NCBI GenBank assembly: GCA_001657315.1
Contig: LYSV01000027.1
Location: forward strand, 1-56,373
Reading direction: 5' to 3'
DNA length: 56,373 nucleotides
Origin: Flammeovirgaceae bacterium BBD 1991-12
GTDB lineage: Bacteria; Bacteroidota; Bacteroidia; Cytophagales; Cyclobacteriaceae
Positions 1 through 9,631 of this stretch are shown here, piece by piece (the first letter of the stretch is position 1; each line of letters opens with the position of its first letter). The notes under the pieces are model-generated. The model saw only the letters and a program-made list of their open reading frames with translations, ran no database searches and was not told the origin of the DNA. A program made the translations under genes and the position numbers.

Positions 1-108
1 TTGTTTAATCAATTCCAGGACATACTGAATTTTACTTTTTACCTTTTCATTTTGCTTCTGATAAAATTCGACAAAATAATTTCCATAAAATTCAATACGT
101 CTTGCCAC
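1..108 (-). CDS. HigB/Gp49-like (RelE/ParE superfamily) toxin, N-terminal part
   Basis: A reading frame starts at GTG (108-106) and runs off the left edge, giving 36 residues. An in-frame TAG lies two codons upstream, so the GTG is the only plausible start. The N-terminus resembles phage Gp49-like/HigB toxins: a basic-aromatic start (ARRIEFYGNYF), then a charged amphipathic helix ending in YVLELIKQ. In that family the protein is a ribosome-dependent mRNA interferase, about 100-110 aa long, whose antitoxin gene usually follows; here that gene would lie outside the window. The identification rests on family resemblance of a fragment, so it is tentative. Confidence 0.5.
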   Translation of the reverse strand, partial: MARRIEFYGNYFVEFYQKQNEKVKSKIQYVLELIKQ

Positions 109-403
109 AGGCTAAAGTTATCTTAAAAGATAACATTTTGCAACTTTTCACTTCACCAAACCGGTAATATTACAGGTACCTCTGATGATGTATTTACCAG
201 AAGTAAATTTTTGTATTAAAAAGCTGGATAAACTTAAACGAGCTATTACCCTATTTCATTTTTATTAATAAAACTTAAACAAGTAATTATGTAAATTAAA
301 ATTTTGCAGATTATTATTTTATGGTGTACTGGCACAGTATAGTATAAACTGATGTCTATGCCAGTCTACTGCAACAGGCTTTCCGATGAAGAGTCCTCCA
401 GGC
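109..403. other. AT-rich intergenic region
   Basis: About 295 bp between the putative toxin start and the end of the small membrane-protein gene. It must contain the toxin promoter on the minus strand. I see no convincing reading frame, strong hairpin or TAnnTTTG element in it. Confidence 0.5.
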
Positions 404-778
404 TTAATTCACAAACAGGAATCTCCACGGAATAACAAAAGGCAATACCAACACCCATAGTATAAAGAACACCGCCATTCCTTTGGGATAAGCATGATGG
501 TTCAAAACTGCCGGGAGGCAGGCAAACAACAGCCATGATGATTTATAGACGAGTTGAAATACCAACACCGGGCTCATAGGTTTAGGAAAAAACAACCCCA
601 GAATAGAAAGGATGAATATGGCCCACCAAAGTGCTCCCACCAGCCGGATAGCCTCTGAGTATTCAAAAGTATCTTCAAATATGGTATGCTGCGCCGTTTT
701 TGGTGTAAACAGACTCGTTATGCTGATCCAACCTGCCACCAATACATTAGCCAGATAGACGATCTTCATAGCTATCAT
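404..778 (-). CDS. Small four-helix membrane protein of unknown function
   Basis: A 124-residue hydrophobic protein with about four membrane helices (approximately residues 4-22, 44-63, 70-88 and 100-119). It has a conserved-looking WW pair in the second helix and short polar loops. No enzyme motif is visible. Its start overlaps the stop of the upstream SRPBCC gene by 4 bp (ATGA, 775-778), so the two are almost certainly translated together. DoxX-like or DUF4345-like small membrane proteins have a similar shape, but I cannot assign a family. An alternative ATG lies three codons inside. Confidence 0.7.
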   Translation of the reverse strand: MIAMKIVYLANVLVAGWISITSLFTPKTAQHTIFEDTFEYSEAIRLVGALWWAIFILSILGLFFPKPMSPVLVFQLVYKSSWLLFACLPAVLNHHAYPKGMAVFFILWVLVLPFVIPWRFLFVN

Positions 779-1260
779 TGCTCAGCAATATTTTTGATAT
801 TTTCCAATACACCCGGCAGCTTGTCGCGGAAGTCTGCTCCAAAGGCTTTGGCAAAAATCCCCTTGGTAAGCCCTTCAAACCAAACCTCATGGGTGAATCG
901 GGTTACCCCCTCCCCTGTTTCAAGGTATCTTTTTACATAAAGGCTTCCCAGTGGCAGCCCGGTTTTAAAGGTGTAGGACTTTCCCTCAATATATTCTACG
1001 ACAGTAAATTTTGATTTCCTGTCTTCCAGAGAGATGATGGTACCTTTGGCTTGGAGTTCAAAGTTGCCTGCCAGCGAGGCATCCTTGAGTCCTGTATCCC
1101 ATGTTTTCCAGTGGGCTACATCCGTCCATATATTCCAGATCTTTTCTGACGGAGCATTGGTTTCCAGGGTATGCCAGAAGTGCCCGTCCGTCTGGACCTG
1201 AGATTGGAGAGATGAAGTCATAATAAAGGTCAGTAGGATCGAAGCTGCTATACGTCTCAT
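775..1260 (-). CDS. SRPBCC (START/Bet v1-like) family protein with signal peptide
   Basis: 161 residues. The N-terminus is a typical export signal (RR followed by a hydrophobic run to about residue 20). The rest fits the polyketide-cyclase/dehydrase SRPBCC fold: an early ETNAPSEKIWNIWTDVAHW segment, a central beta sheet and a long C-terminal helix ending in LENIKNIAEQ. These proteins bind hydrophobic ligands in a helix-grip pocket; the ligand is not predictable here. It overlaps the downstream membrane-protein gene by 4 bp and lies 44 bp downstream of a Crp/Fnr-type regulator gene on the same strand, so the three may form one operon. Export is inferred from the signal only. Confidence 0.75.
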   Translation of the reverse strand: MRRIAASILLTFIMTSSLQSQVQTDGHFWHTLETNAPSEKIWNIWTDVAHWKTWDTGLKDASLAGNFELQAKGTIISLEDRKSKFTVVEYIEGKSYTFKTGLPLGSLYVKRYLETGEGVTRFTHEVWFEGLTKGIFAKAFGADFRDKLPGVLENIKNIAEQ

Positions 1261-1304
1261 GTTTTAATACAAAGGTCATAGCCCGGACCCCAAATCCACT
1301 TAAC

Positions 1305-1889
1305 CTATGTTAAATTCCGCTGATCCAGCAAATATTTTCTTCTTATGCGACTAAGTGACTGAGGCGCTATACCCAGCCAGGAAGCAATATGTTTGAGAGG
1401 GACTCTTGCCAACAGGGGATCTCTTTCCTCAATCATCCTGATATACCTGTCTTCAGCGGTCTGATTTTGTATGGCCTCCAGTATCTGTTCCGTATTGAAC
1501 TGCACCTCCTGGATCAACTTTCTCACAAACTCACTCCAGCTGCTGTATCTAAACAGATCAAACGCATCCGATTTGCTCATTTCCCAGATGATGGAATCCT
1601 CAAGGGTTTCAATGTTATCATTGGAAGGGATCTCATCTGTGAAACTCTTTTGTGAAGTGAAGCAGTAAGGGGGTTCTGTAAAAAATTTTGAAACGTCTAC
1701 ACCATCCTTAAAGACAAAAAAACGCAACAACCCCTCTTCTATAAAGTAAAGTTTTCGGCAAATTTTTCCGCTTTCAAGAAGTATCTCACCTGCCGGATAT
1801 TCCTTTCTCGTCAGACATTTCTCTATTCCTGTCCATTCTTCATCAGGTATGCGGGCAAATTTCAATATGTACTTCCTAAACGGATGCAT
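1305..1889 (-). CDS. Crp/Fnr family transcriptional regulator
   Basis: 194 residues with the usual two-part plan: an N-terminal cyclic-nucleotide-binding-like beta roll (about residues 15-115, including EYPAGEILLESGK and LYFIEEGLLRFF) and a C-terminal winged helix (about 145-190) whose recognition helix is in the segment IASWLGIAPQSLSRIRRK. The cNMP phosphate-binding RxS signature is not obvious and there is no Fnr-type cysteine cluster, so the effector is unknown. Small Crp-like regulators of this type are common in Bacteroidota and often control the adjacent gene; the SRPBCC/membrane pair immediately downstream is the natural candidate (inference). Confidence 0.85.
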   Translation of the reverse strand: MHPFRKYILKFARIPDEEWTGIEKCLTRKEYPAGEILLESGKICRKLYFIEEGLLRFFVFKDGVDVSKFFTEPPYCFTSQKSFTDEIPSNDNIETLEDSIIWEMSKSDAFDLFRYSSWSEFVRKLIQEVQFNTEQILEAIQNQTAEDRYIRMIEERDPLLARVPLKHIASWLGIAPQSLSRIRRKYLLDQRNLT

Positions 1890-1940
1890 TCTTCTTCCAA
1901 AATGACTGATCTAACCTTTAAAACCAAACCTGCAGGGTAT

Positions 1941-1970
1941 AAAAAAACCACCCTAACAGGTGGCTTTTCT
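1941..1970. terminator. Intrinsic terminator hairpin
   Basis: Stem CCACC (1948-1952) / GGTGG (1959-1963) with a six-base loop. On the minus strand a run of seven T follows, so it should end transcripts of the DUF6249 gene. On the plus strand a CTTTTCTTTT tail follows, so it may work in both directions. Confidence 0.7.
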
Positions 1971-1999
1971 TTTAACACATATAGAGACGAACTGTTCTG

Positions 2000-2368
2000 T
2001 TAACGTTGGGAACGTTCTTCCTCTTCCCTGAGCTTTTTCTCTTCAATGATATACGATATGCCCAGACCCAACCCTCCAAAGATAAAGATCATGGAGAAAT
2101 AGGCCACCTCTTCCATATAGAAGGACGAATCCAGGAAGTACCCGATCAAAAGACCTACGCCTACTCCCATCAGCAACAGGGCAAACCTTAACGGCCAACT
2201 GGTATTACTTCTGGTTTTACGGAGCTCACTGATCTCTTTGGGGTTCATACCTTTTTCGATCATGCTCATTCGCTCCTGATTCTCAAATTTTCTGAGGTTA
2301 ATGATCATGATCACTGCCGCTATGATGGTAACAATGGGTATGAATACGCCTATAATTTCTACTTCCAT
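2000..2368 (-). CDS. DUF6249-type membrane protein
   Basis: 122 residues: an N-terminal membrane helix (about 5-25), a cytosolic charged linker containing RMSMIEKGMNPKEI, then two more helices (about 60-80 and 88-108) and a charged tail. The 'ekGm.p' linker between the first and second helices is the hallmark of the DUF6249 family, frequent in Bacteroidota next to ECF sigma factors. Here it is divergent from an ECF sigma/anti-sigma pair, which fits that association. Function is unknown. A clear terminator follows it at 1941-1970. Confidence 0.75.
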   Translation of the reverse strand: MEVEIIGVFIPIVTIIAAVIMIINLRKFENQERMSMIEKGMNPKEISELRKTRSNTSWPLRFALLLMGVGVGLLIGYFLDSSFYMEEVAYFSMIFIFGGLGLGISYIIEEKKLREEEERSQR

Positions 2369-2492
2369 CTTATTGTTAATTTAGTTTTTGACAACATTTA
2401 CCCATTTGACCCATGCTGAAGGAGGCAGGTTACAGGAGGAGAAAAAATTTTTTGATGGACTGAAGATATTTTAGTCCTGCCATGATATAGGT

Positions 2493-2525
2493 AACCTTAC
2501 TAAGCCTTTGAGGCTTAGTAAGGTT
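2493..2525. promoter_or_regulatory. Perfect 14-bp inverted repeat between divergent genes
   Basis: AACCTTACTAAGCC (2493-2506) is followed by the loop TTTGA (2507-2511) and its exact complement (2512-2525). There is no T-run on either side, and the flanking genes (DUF6249 minus, ECF sigma plus) point away from each other, so a terminator role is unlikely. It may be an operator, a leader hairpin or the relic of a small repeat element. It sits 110-142 bp upstream of the sigma-factor start. Confidence 0.6.
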
Positions 2526-2634
2526 GGTTTGGTCCGGTGAACAAATTGGCAGGACCAATACCAGGATGACAAGAGTCCATGAAATTTTTGGCGTTTATGT
2601 GTAACTTGTTCAACAGGAGCAGCGTCCAAAGCAC

Positions 2635-3189
2635 GTGGATCATATTAATGATGATATTATCATCGACAGGATACTGGAGGGAGAGCAGGCACTGTATAAA
2701 GTCCTTATTGATAAGTACAAGCACTTCGCCTTCACCCTGGCTTTTAATATTCTTAACAGCCGGGAAGAAGCGGAGGAAGCTGCCCAGGACAGTTTCATAA
2801 AAGCGTTCCGCAGCCTGTCAAGGTTCAACCGTCAGGCGAAATTTTCTACCTGGTTTTACAGGATCGTCAGCAATACGGCCATTACCTACTGCAGAAGGAA
2901 CAAAGTGAGAAAGGAAGACATAGCAACGGCTTTAGCCGTTGCCGCCGAGCCTGAGCACAATCTGGAAACGGAGGACAGGAAAAGATTTATCCGCAAGGGG
3001 CTGGCTCTGCTTAGTGAACAGGACAGGCTGGTGATCTCGCTGTTTTATCTAAAGGAACTGTCACTGGAGGAGATTGCTGAAATTACAGGTATAAAGGCCA
3101 GCCTCGTAAAGGTAAGGCTGCATAGAGCAAGGAAACGACTGGCTGTGCAATTGCAAACGCTGTTACGCGAAGAAGCATTAAATTTGTAA
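2635..3189 (+). CDS. ECF (sigma-70 family) RNA polymerase sigma factor
   Basis: 184 residues. Region 2 is at about residues 10-85 (ALYKVLIDKYKHFAF, then EEAEEAAQDSFIKAFRSL and FSTWFYRIVSNTAI, the -10 binding helix). Region 4 is at about 120-175 with the helix-turn-helix LSLEEIAEITGIKASLVKVR. The reading frame has no ATG near its start: an in-frame TAA lies at 2602-2604, and GTG at 2635 aligns with the family N-terminus, so GTG is chosen. The next gene begins 2 bp after the stop and encodes a two-TM protein that fits an anti-sigma role. The target regulon is not visible; autoregulation is usual for this class. Confidence 0.9.
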   Translation: MDHINDDIIIDRILEGEQALYKVLIDKYKHFAFTLAFNILNSREEAEEAAQDSFIKAFRSLSRFNRQAKFSTWFYRIVSNTAITYCRRNKVRKEDIATALAVAAEPEHNLETEDRKRFIRKGLALLSEQDRLVISLFYLKELSLEEIAEITGIKASLVKVRLHRARKRLAVQLQTLLREEALNL

Positions 3190-3191
3190 TC

Positions 3192-3713
3192 ATGGAAAAA
3201 TTTGAGATAACGGATGAAGTTTTGCTTGACTATATAGATGGAGCATTGTCCGCAGGTAAAAAAGAACTGGTAGAAGGGGCATGCGAGTCTGATTCGGCAC
3301 TCAGAAAAAGACTGGCTGAATTGCAAAAGACGGACCAGTGGTTATCCCAAATGATCGAATCTGCCCCGGCCACATTTACCACCCGGGTTTGGGAGAGGTT
3401 GCAGCAGTCTCCCGGGCTGGAATCACGGTACAACTTTAATAGCCTGCTGGTGCTGCTGGGAGCATTGGCGACGGTGGTGATCGGCTCTTACTTTATATCA
3501 GACAGTGTGATGCAGCTTCACCTGGACTGGAGCTTTGAGGGTATCGGCAACTACGTACGTATTCCGGAAGTCTCTTTGAACCAAGGTATTCAGCTAAAGC
3601 TGATCACGCAGGTATTACTTTTTGGGCTGGCCATGCTTGCTTTACTCTTTTTGGATAAAGCTGTACTGCGTCCTTATTTCAGGCGGAGAAGGGCAGACCT
3701 GAGTGGTATGTAA
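3192..3713 (+). CDS. Putative anti-sigma factor, two-TM membrane protein
   Basis: 173 residues. The N-terminal cytosolic part (1-80) starts with ITDEVLLDYIDGAL and has the 'L.dYidG.L...e...ve' pattern of Bacteroidota anti-sigma N-termini, but it lacks the HxxxCxxC zinc motif. Two membrane helices follow (about 83-103 and 136-155), with a short exposed loop between them and a basic RRRR tail. Its position 2 bp behind an ECF sigma gene is the main reason for the call. A sensor would have to signal through the short loop or a partner protein. No downstream gene on this strand follows. Confidence 0.65.
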   Translation: MEKFEITDEVLLDYIDGALSAGKKELVEGACESDSALRKRLAELQKTDQWLSQMIESAPATFTTRVWERLQQSPGLESRYNFNSLLVLLGALATVVIGSYFISDSVMQLHLDWSFEGIGNYVRIPEVSLNQGIQLKLITQVLLFGLAMLALLFLDKAVLRPYFRRRRADLSGM

Positions 3714-3760
3714 CTTTCAGGCTTCTCAACACCTTAAGATTCGTTGCTCAGAGCCAACAG

Positions 3761-4384
3761 CTATTTCTTTTTCTTCTTTAGCTTACCCTCAGCGATATCC
3801 CTTACAAAGTTGGACCAGCGGATGGGATTGAGGAAATTATTGGGTGGTACCTCACGGTGCAGCTCATACAGCCGGTTGTAACGCATCTGGTCATAATAAT
3901 ACTCATAGAGCTCATTATCATCCACGGTTTTTTTAACATCGCGTTGTACTTCAAAGATCAGGTCATCCATATTTCGTTTCGGCCTCGCATCCATAAAGGC
4001 CTCCCGGAAGTTTTCCAATGTGGGCCAGGGAAACACCACTATTTCATCCAGTAGTACCGTCTCTTTGCGCATAAGCTGGAGCAGTGAGTACTGTGAACCT
4101 TTTAAGTCAAAAGGCATGACAAAAACAGCTCCCATATAACCTACGGAGCTAAAGGAGAGCGTATCTCCAGGGTTAATGAATATTGAAAAATAGCCATTGC
4201 TGTCACTTGATGTGCCGTACCGCGTGCCCCTTATCCGGATATTCACATAGGGTAGTTCCTCCCGATCATCTGCATCGATCACTGCTCCTGTTACCCGCAC
4301 GGAGTTCATGTTGATCTTCTGTGCATGCGCCGTTCCTGCCAGCAGGATCACAAACATCAGGATCAGAATGCAGATTCTGTTCAT
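3761..4384 (-). CDS. Exported carboxypeptidase-regulatory-like domain protein
   Basis: 207 residues when started at the ATG at 4384, which gives a clean signal peptide (MNRICILILMF... AHAQ) and a 4-bp ATGA overlap with the upstream peptidase gene. Residues about 25-105 form a CarboxypepD_reg-like beta sandwich (VTGAVIDADDREELPYVNIRIRG, then SDSNGYFSIFINPGDTLSFSSVGY). The C-terminal half is charged, rich in Tyr and Arg, and ends in KKKKK. In Bacteroidota this domain usually precedes a TonB receptor barrel, but here no barrel follows. Probably periplasmic or outer-membrane associated; function unknown. Confidence 0.75.
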   Translation of the reverse strand: MNRICILILMFVILLAGTAHAQKINMNSVRVTGAVIDADDREELPYVNIRIRGTRYGTSSDSNGYFSIFINPGDTLSFSSVGYMGAVFVMPFDLKGSQYSLLQLMRKETVLLDEIVVFPWPTLENFREAFMDARPKRNMDDLIFEVQRDVKKTVDDNELYEYYYDQMRYNRLYELHREVPPNNFLNPIRWSNFVRDIAEGKLKKKKK

Positions 4385-5430
4385 TTGTGGTTCCAATCGT
4401 AGGTATCCAGGGATTCCAGACAAGCTTTTAAAAGCTTTATACTATTTTCAATGTCCCCCTTATGGGCCATTTCTATGACCTGATGCAGGTGTCGTGTAGG
4501 AATGGAGACCGCACCTGAAATGGCTCCGTTCTTCCCCATACGCTGAATGCCAGCGGTGTCCGTGCCTCCGGCAGTAAGTAGCTCAGGCTGCCATTTGATC
4601 TTCTTCTTATCCGCTACTTGTTTCATATAGTCTACCATACGGTAGTCACATATAGTCATGGCGTCCATGATCTTGATGGCGGTTCCTTCTCCAAGCGAAG
4701 TCACTTTCTCATGCGGCTGTGCCCCGGGCAGGTCAAAGGCAATGGTCGTATCCAGCCCGAAACCAAAATCGGGATTCAGGGTATGAGCCGCAACATTGGC
4801 TCCGCGAATGCCTACTTCTTCCTGCACAGTGAACACCCCATAAACATCGTAAGGCATGGTCTTAAGCTTACGGAGGGTCTCTATCAAAACAAAGACGGAC
4901 ACCCGGTTATCAATGGATTTGCAATTGACACAATCCCCCATTTCGATCAGCTCCCGCTCACGGGTAATGGGATCCCCTACACTCACTATCCCCTGCACCT
5001 TCTCCTTAGGCATACCCAGATCGATGTAGTAATCCTTGATCTTTGGCATCTTGTTACGCTCCTCAGGGGTCATCACATGAATAGGCTTGGTACCCATCAC
5101 ACCAATGATATCCTTTTTCCCATGGACTACCACCCGCTGCGCGGTAAGGGTCTTGGGGTCAAAGCCACCAAGCGTGGTAAACCTCACAAAGCCCTTGTCA
5201 TCCACATGAGTGACCATAAACCCGATCTCATCCATATGAGCGCCGATCATGGCCTTTTTATCACTGCTTTTTCCTTTTTTCAGGGCTATGACATTCCCCA
5301 TATTATCTACCTCCACACTATCGGCCAGAGATTCTATCTCTTTCAGGACAATGTTGCGGATCCTGCTTTCATAGCCCGGCACTCCGGGAGCCTCACATAT
5401 TTTCTTCAGTAACTTAACGTTTATACTCAT
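4381..5430 (-). CDS. M42 family glutamyl aminopeptidase-like metallopeptidase
   Basis: 349 residues, the usual length for M42 (TET-type) aminopeptidases/FrvX-like proteins. Expected metal and catalytic residues are in place: His65 and Asp67 in GAHMDEIG, bridging Asp174 in SIDNR, the Glu204-Glu205 pair in QEEVGIRGA (general base and ligand), Asp227 in GLDTT, and His314 in PTRHLH. The GGTDTAG loop near residue 290 is also typical. It is cytosolic (no signal) and should release N-terminal residues from short peptides with a di-zinc or di-cobalt centre. Its stop overlaps the start of the exported protein gene downstream by 4 bp, an odd pairing of a cytosolic peptidase with a periplasmic protein. 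Confidence 0.92.
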   Translation of the reverse strand: MSINVKLLKKICEAPGVPGYESRIRNIVLKEIESLADSVEVDNMGNVIALKKGKSSDKKAMIGAHMDEIGFMVTHVDDKGFVRFTTLGGFDPKTLTAQRVVVHGKKDIIGVMGTKPIHVMTPEERNKMPKIKDYYIDLGMPKEKVQGIVSVGDPITRERELIEMGDCVNCKSIDNRVSVFVLIETLRKLKTMPYDVYGVFTVQEEVGIRGANVAAHTLNPDFGFGLDTTIAFDLPGAQPHEKVTSLGEGTAIKIMDAMTICDYRMVDYMKQVADKKKIKWQPELLTAGGTDTAGIQRMGKNGAISGAVSIPTRHLHQVIEMAHKGDIENSIKLLKACLESLDTYDWNHK

Positions 5431-5500
5431 TGGTGCTGTATTTACAGGATCAATATTATCCAGGAAAGAGCAAAAACCTCCTCTTTAGGATCATTTACTT

Positions 5501-6974
<1,474 letters not shown>

Positions 6975-7232
6975 TCAATGGGCTGTTATTCCGCCTGCAA
7001 ATTAAAAAAATGCTACACTTTTTTATTGAGGATATGGCTTTAATAACCACACACGCATATCCACCTGCCAAAGCAGGCTTTTAACCAATCCGGTGATAAA
7101 AAATTTGACTGCGTTGATCCATCGTATTATCCTTTTTTAACGTTACTTAGAGTAGCGAATTTCAATATTGATCTATCGCTCAGGTGAGTCTGTGATCAAT
7201 ATCCGGACGGGCCTTAAAATTAACTTGTGATT

Positions 7233-9542
7233 ATGCTGAAGAAAGCTGCCCGGTTTCTTTTAAAACTGGTCATTGTGCTGATATGCCTGTGCCTGGGCTT
7301 TGTTATACTTGTGGCCAACGGTCTTTTTGGCGAAATACCTTCAAAAGAACAATTAAAAGGTATCCGGAATCACCTGGCTACGGAGGTTTACAGTGCCGAT
7401 GACCAGCTCATTGGCCGGTTCTACATTCAGGAGCGCACCAGTATTGACTTTGAGGACATCTCAAAACACATAATTGATGCCCTTATCGCCACGGAGGACG
7501 TCAGATTTTACGACCATAATGGTATTGATGTCCGGAGTCTGGTAAGGGTGTTGATCAAAACAGTGATCCTGCAGGACAGGAGTGGCGGGGGCGGCAGCAC
7601 CATCAGTCAGCAGCTGGCCAAGAATATATTTCCAAGAGGGGACTACGGGATCTGGACCATTCCGGTGATAAAGGTAAAAGAATCACTGATCGCCCGCCGA
7701 ATAGAAAGTGTTTACTCCAAGGAAGATATACTGGCGCTGTACCTTAACACGGTACCATTTGGGGATAATGTATACGGTATCGAGACAGCTTCAAAAAGGT
7801 TTTTCAATAAACCGGCACGATCCCTGCAACTGGAAGAAGCTGCCGTACTGGTAGGAATGCTCAAGGCCAACTACTCCTACAACCCCAGACTTTTTCCTGA
7901 CCGTTCATTGGAGAGGAGAAACGTTGTGCTGTCGCAAATGAAAAAATACCACTACCTGACAGCAGAAGAGTTCAACAGGGTCAGTGCCCTTCCTTTAACA
8001 CTGAACTATAAGAATACAGGCACACAAAAGCAGTCAGCGGCATATTTCAGGGAGATGGTTAGGAATGAGCTGGAGGCATGGGTGAAGGTTAACCCTAAAC
8101 CAGATGGCACACACTACAATATTTATACGGATGGGCTCAAAGTGTATACCACACTTGATTCACGGCTCCAGTCCTATGCCGAGGAAGCTATGCAGGAGCA
8201 TATGAAAGAATTACAGTCCGCGTTTAACCGCCACTGGAAAAATACCAAACCGTGGGACAAGGACCCGGCCATTCTACAATCTGCTCTGGAAAGGCATGCG
8301 GGTTATCAGTCCCTGAAAAGCCAGGGTTTGTCAGAGGATGAGATCAAAAGAGAGCTGGACAGGACTCACCCCGTGCGTCTGTTTTCGTGGAAGGGTGATA
8401 TTGAAAAAGAAATATCGTCCCTTGACTCCATAAAGCACTATCTCGGGCTGCTACAGGCTGGTATTGTAGCACTGGACCCCAACAGCGGAGATATAAAAGT
8501 ATGGGTAGGAGGCATAGATTTTAATTACTTCCAGTATGATCATGTGAAAGAGTCTACCAAACGGCAAGTGGGCTCCACGTTCAAACCATTTGTATATGCA
8601 GCAGCCCTGGAGAGTGGATTTGACCCGTGCAAACACATATCTGCGGCCCGCACGGTATACACGGATATGGAAGGCTGGACTCCGGATAATGCTGACAAGA
8701 AGGAAAATGTGTTGAAATATTCGTACAAGGGCGCACTCGCACAATCTGTTAATACGGTAACTGTAAAGATACTGGAGGATACCGGCCTGAAGGAAACTAT
8801 TGCCCTTGCCCGGCGGCTGGGCATTGAGTCGGAAATTCCCGAGGTACCTTCCATAGCACTGGGCACGCCTTCCGTTTCGCTGCTGGAAATGACCCGGGCC
8901 TACGCCACATTTGCCAACGGTGGTCAGAGGGTCATTCCGCGAATGATCACTGCCATCACCGACAAAGACGGAAATATCCTGGCAGAATTCACTTCTGAAA
9001 AACCCGCAGAAGCATTGGAGGAGAGCACTGCCATGATGATCAACGCCATGATGAGGGAGGTAGTGGATGCAGGTACAGCTTCCAGAATACGCTGGAAGTA
9101 CAGTTTGAAGAATTCCCTTGCCGGTAAAACAGGCACCACACAGTCCAATGCAGACGGTTGGTTCATAGGATATAATCCCCAATTGGTAGTAGGTGTATGG
9201 GTAGGAGCGGATGACCCCAGGGTAAGGTTCAGAACTACCGATCTTGGCTCAGGAGCCAATATGGCACTACCCATTTTTGCAGGCTTGTTCCAGAGGATGA
9301 ACAAGGACCGTGAGCTGTCCAAGATATGCAAGGCGCGGTTTCGACCATTACCACGGGATCTCATGAAAAAACTGGATTGCGTCAATTCGAAGGAAGACAA
9401 AAACTTTATTCAGACCCTGTTGGGTATAGAGAAGAAGGAGAAAGTCAGGGAAAAGGAATTCGGAGAGAAAGAGAAGAAGAAAAAAAAGAAGAACCTGTTT
9501 GATAAGATCGGCTCTCTTTTTAAGAAGAAAAAGGATGGTTAA
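7233..9542 (+). CDS. Class A penicillin-binding protein (PBP1A-type transglycosylase/transpeptidase)
   Basis: About 769 residues from ATG 7233; a GTG two codons upstream is an alternative. A single N-terminal membrane helix (about 8-29) anchors a GT51 glycosyltransferase domain, with catalytic Glu in ATEDVRFYDHNGID (near residue 88) and the GGSTISQQLAKN motif. The transpeptidase domain has the SxxK motif in GSTFKPF (Ser near 448), SVN near 505 and KTGTT near 632. It polymerises and crosslinks peptidoglycan at the outer face of the inner membrane. The C-terminus is unusually basic (long Lys/Glu stretches from about residue 725), which could contact the wall or partner proteins. It stands alone between convergent genes. 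Confidence 0.95.
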   Translation: MLKKAARFLLKLVIVLICLCLGFVILVANGLFGEIPSKEQLKGIRNHLATEVYSADDQLIGRFYIQERTSIDFEDISKHIIDALIATEDVRFYDHNGIDVRSLVRVLIKTVILQDRSGGGGSTISQQLAKNIFPRGDYGIWTIPVIKVKESLIARRIESVYSKEDILALYLNTVPFGDNVYGIETASKRFFNKPARSLQLEEAAVLVGMLKANYSYNPRLFPDRSLERRNVVLSQMKKYHYLTAEEFNRVSALPLTLNYKNTGTQKQSAAYFREMVRNELEAWVKVNPKPDGTHYNIYTDGLKVYTTLDSRLQSYAEEAMQEHMKELQSAFNRHWKNTKPWDKDPAILQSALERHAGYQSLKSQGLSEDEIKRELDRTHPVRLFSWKGDIEKEISSLDSIKHYLGLLQAGIVALDPNSGDIKVWVGGIDFNYFQYDHVKESTKRQVGSTFKPFVYAAALESGFDPCKHISAARTVYTDMEGWTPDNADKKENVLKYSYKGALAQSVNTVTVKILEDTGLKETIALARRLGIESEIPEVPSIALGTPSVSLLEMTRAYATFANGGQRVIPRMITAITDKDGNILAEFTSEKPAEALEESTAMMINAMMREVVDAGTASRIRWKYSLKNSLAGKTGTTQSNADGWFIGYNPQLVVGVWVGADDPRVRFRTTDLGSGANMALPIFAGLFQRMNKDRELSKICKARFRPLPRDLMKKLDCVNSKEDKNFIQTLLGIEKKEKVREKEFGEKEKKKKKKNLFDKIGSLFKKKKDG

Positions 9543-9581
9543 GGTTGAGGATTATTAGGTTACTAAGTTATTCGGTTACTG

Positions 9582-9627
9582 GGTTATTGAGTTACTTAAT
9601 AGCTTAATACACCAATAACTCAATAAC
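9582..9627. terminator. Inverted repeat between convergent genes
   Basis: GTTATTGAGTTA (9583-9594) is repeated as its exact complement at 9616-9627, with a 21-base loop. It lies between the ends of the PBP gene (plus) and the TPR gene (minus), so a two-way terminator is the simple reading. The preceding 30 bases consist of degenerate 'ggttact/gttattg' direct repeats. Confidence 0.5.
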
Positions 9628-9631
9628 GAAA

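Noticed and set aside
4618-5412. 264-codon plus-strand reading frame
   Set aside because: It lies entirely opposite the M42 peptidase gene, whose catalytic residues are all present. The antisense frame is His-rich and lacks any domain, so it is a shadow.
7064-7077. CCTGC-CAAA-GCAGG hairpin upstream of the PBP gene
   Set aside because: It has only a 5-bp stem, no gene upstream on the plus strand and no strong T-run. A structure of this size is expected by chance.
8451-9182. 243-codon minus-strand reading frame
   Set aside because: It is antisense to the transpeptidase domain of the penicillin-binding protein and shows no protein-like features.
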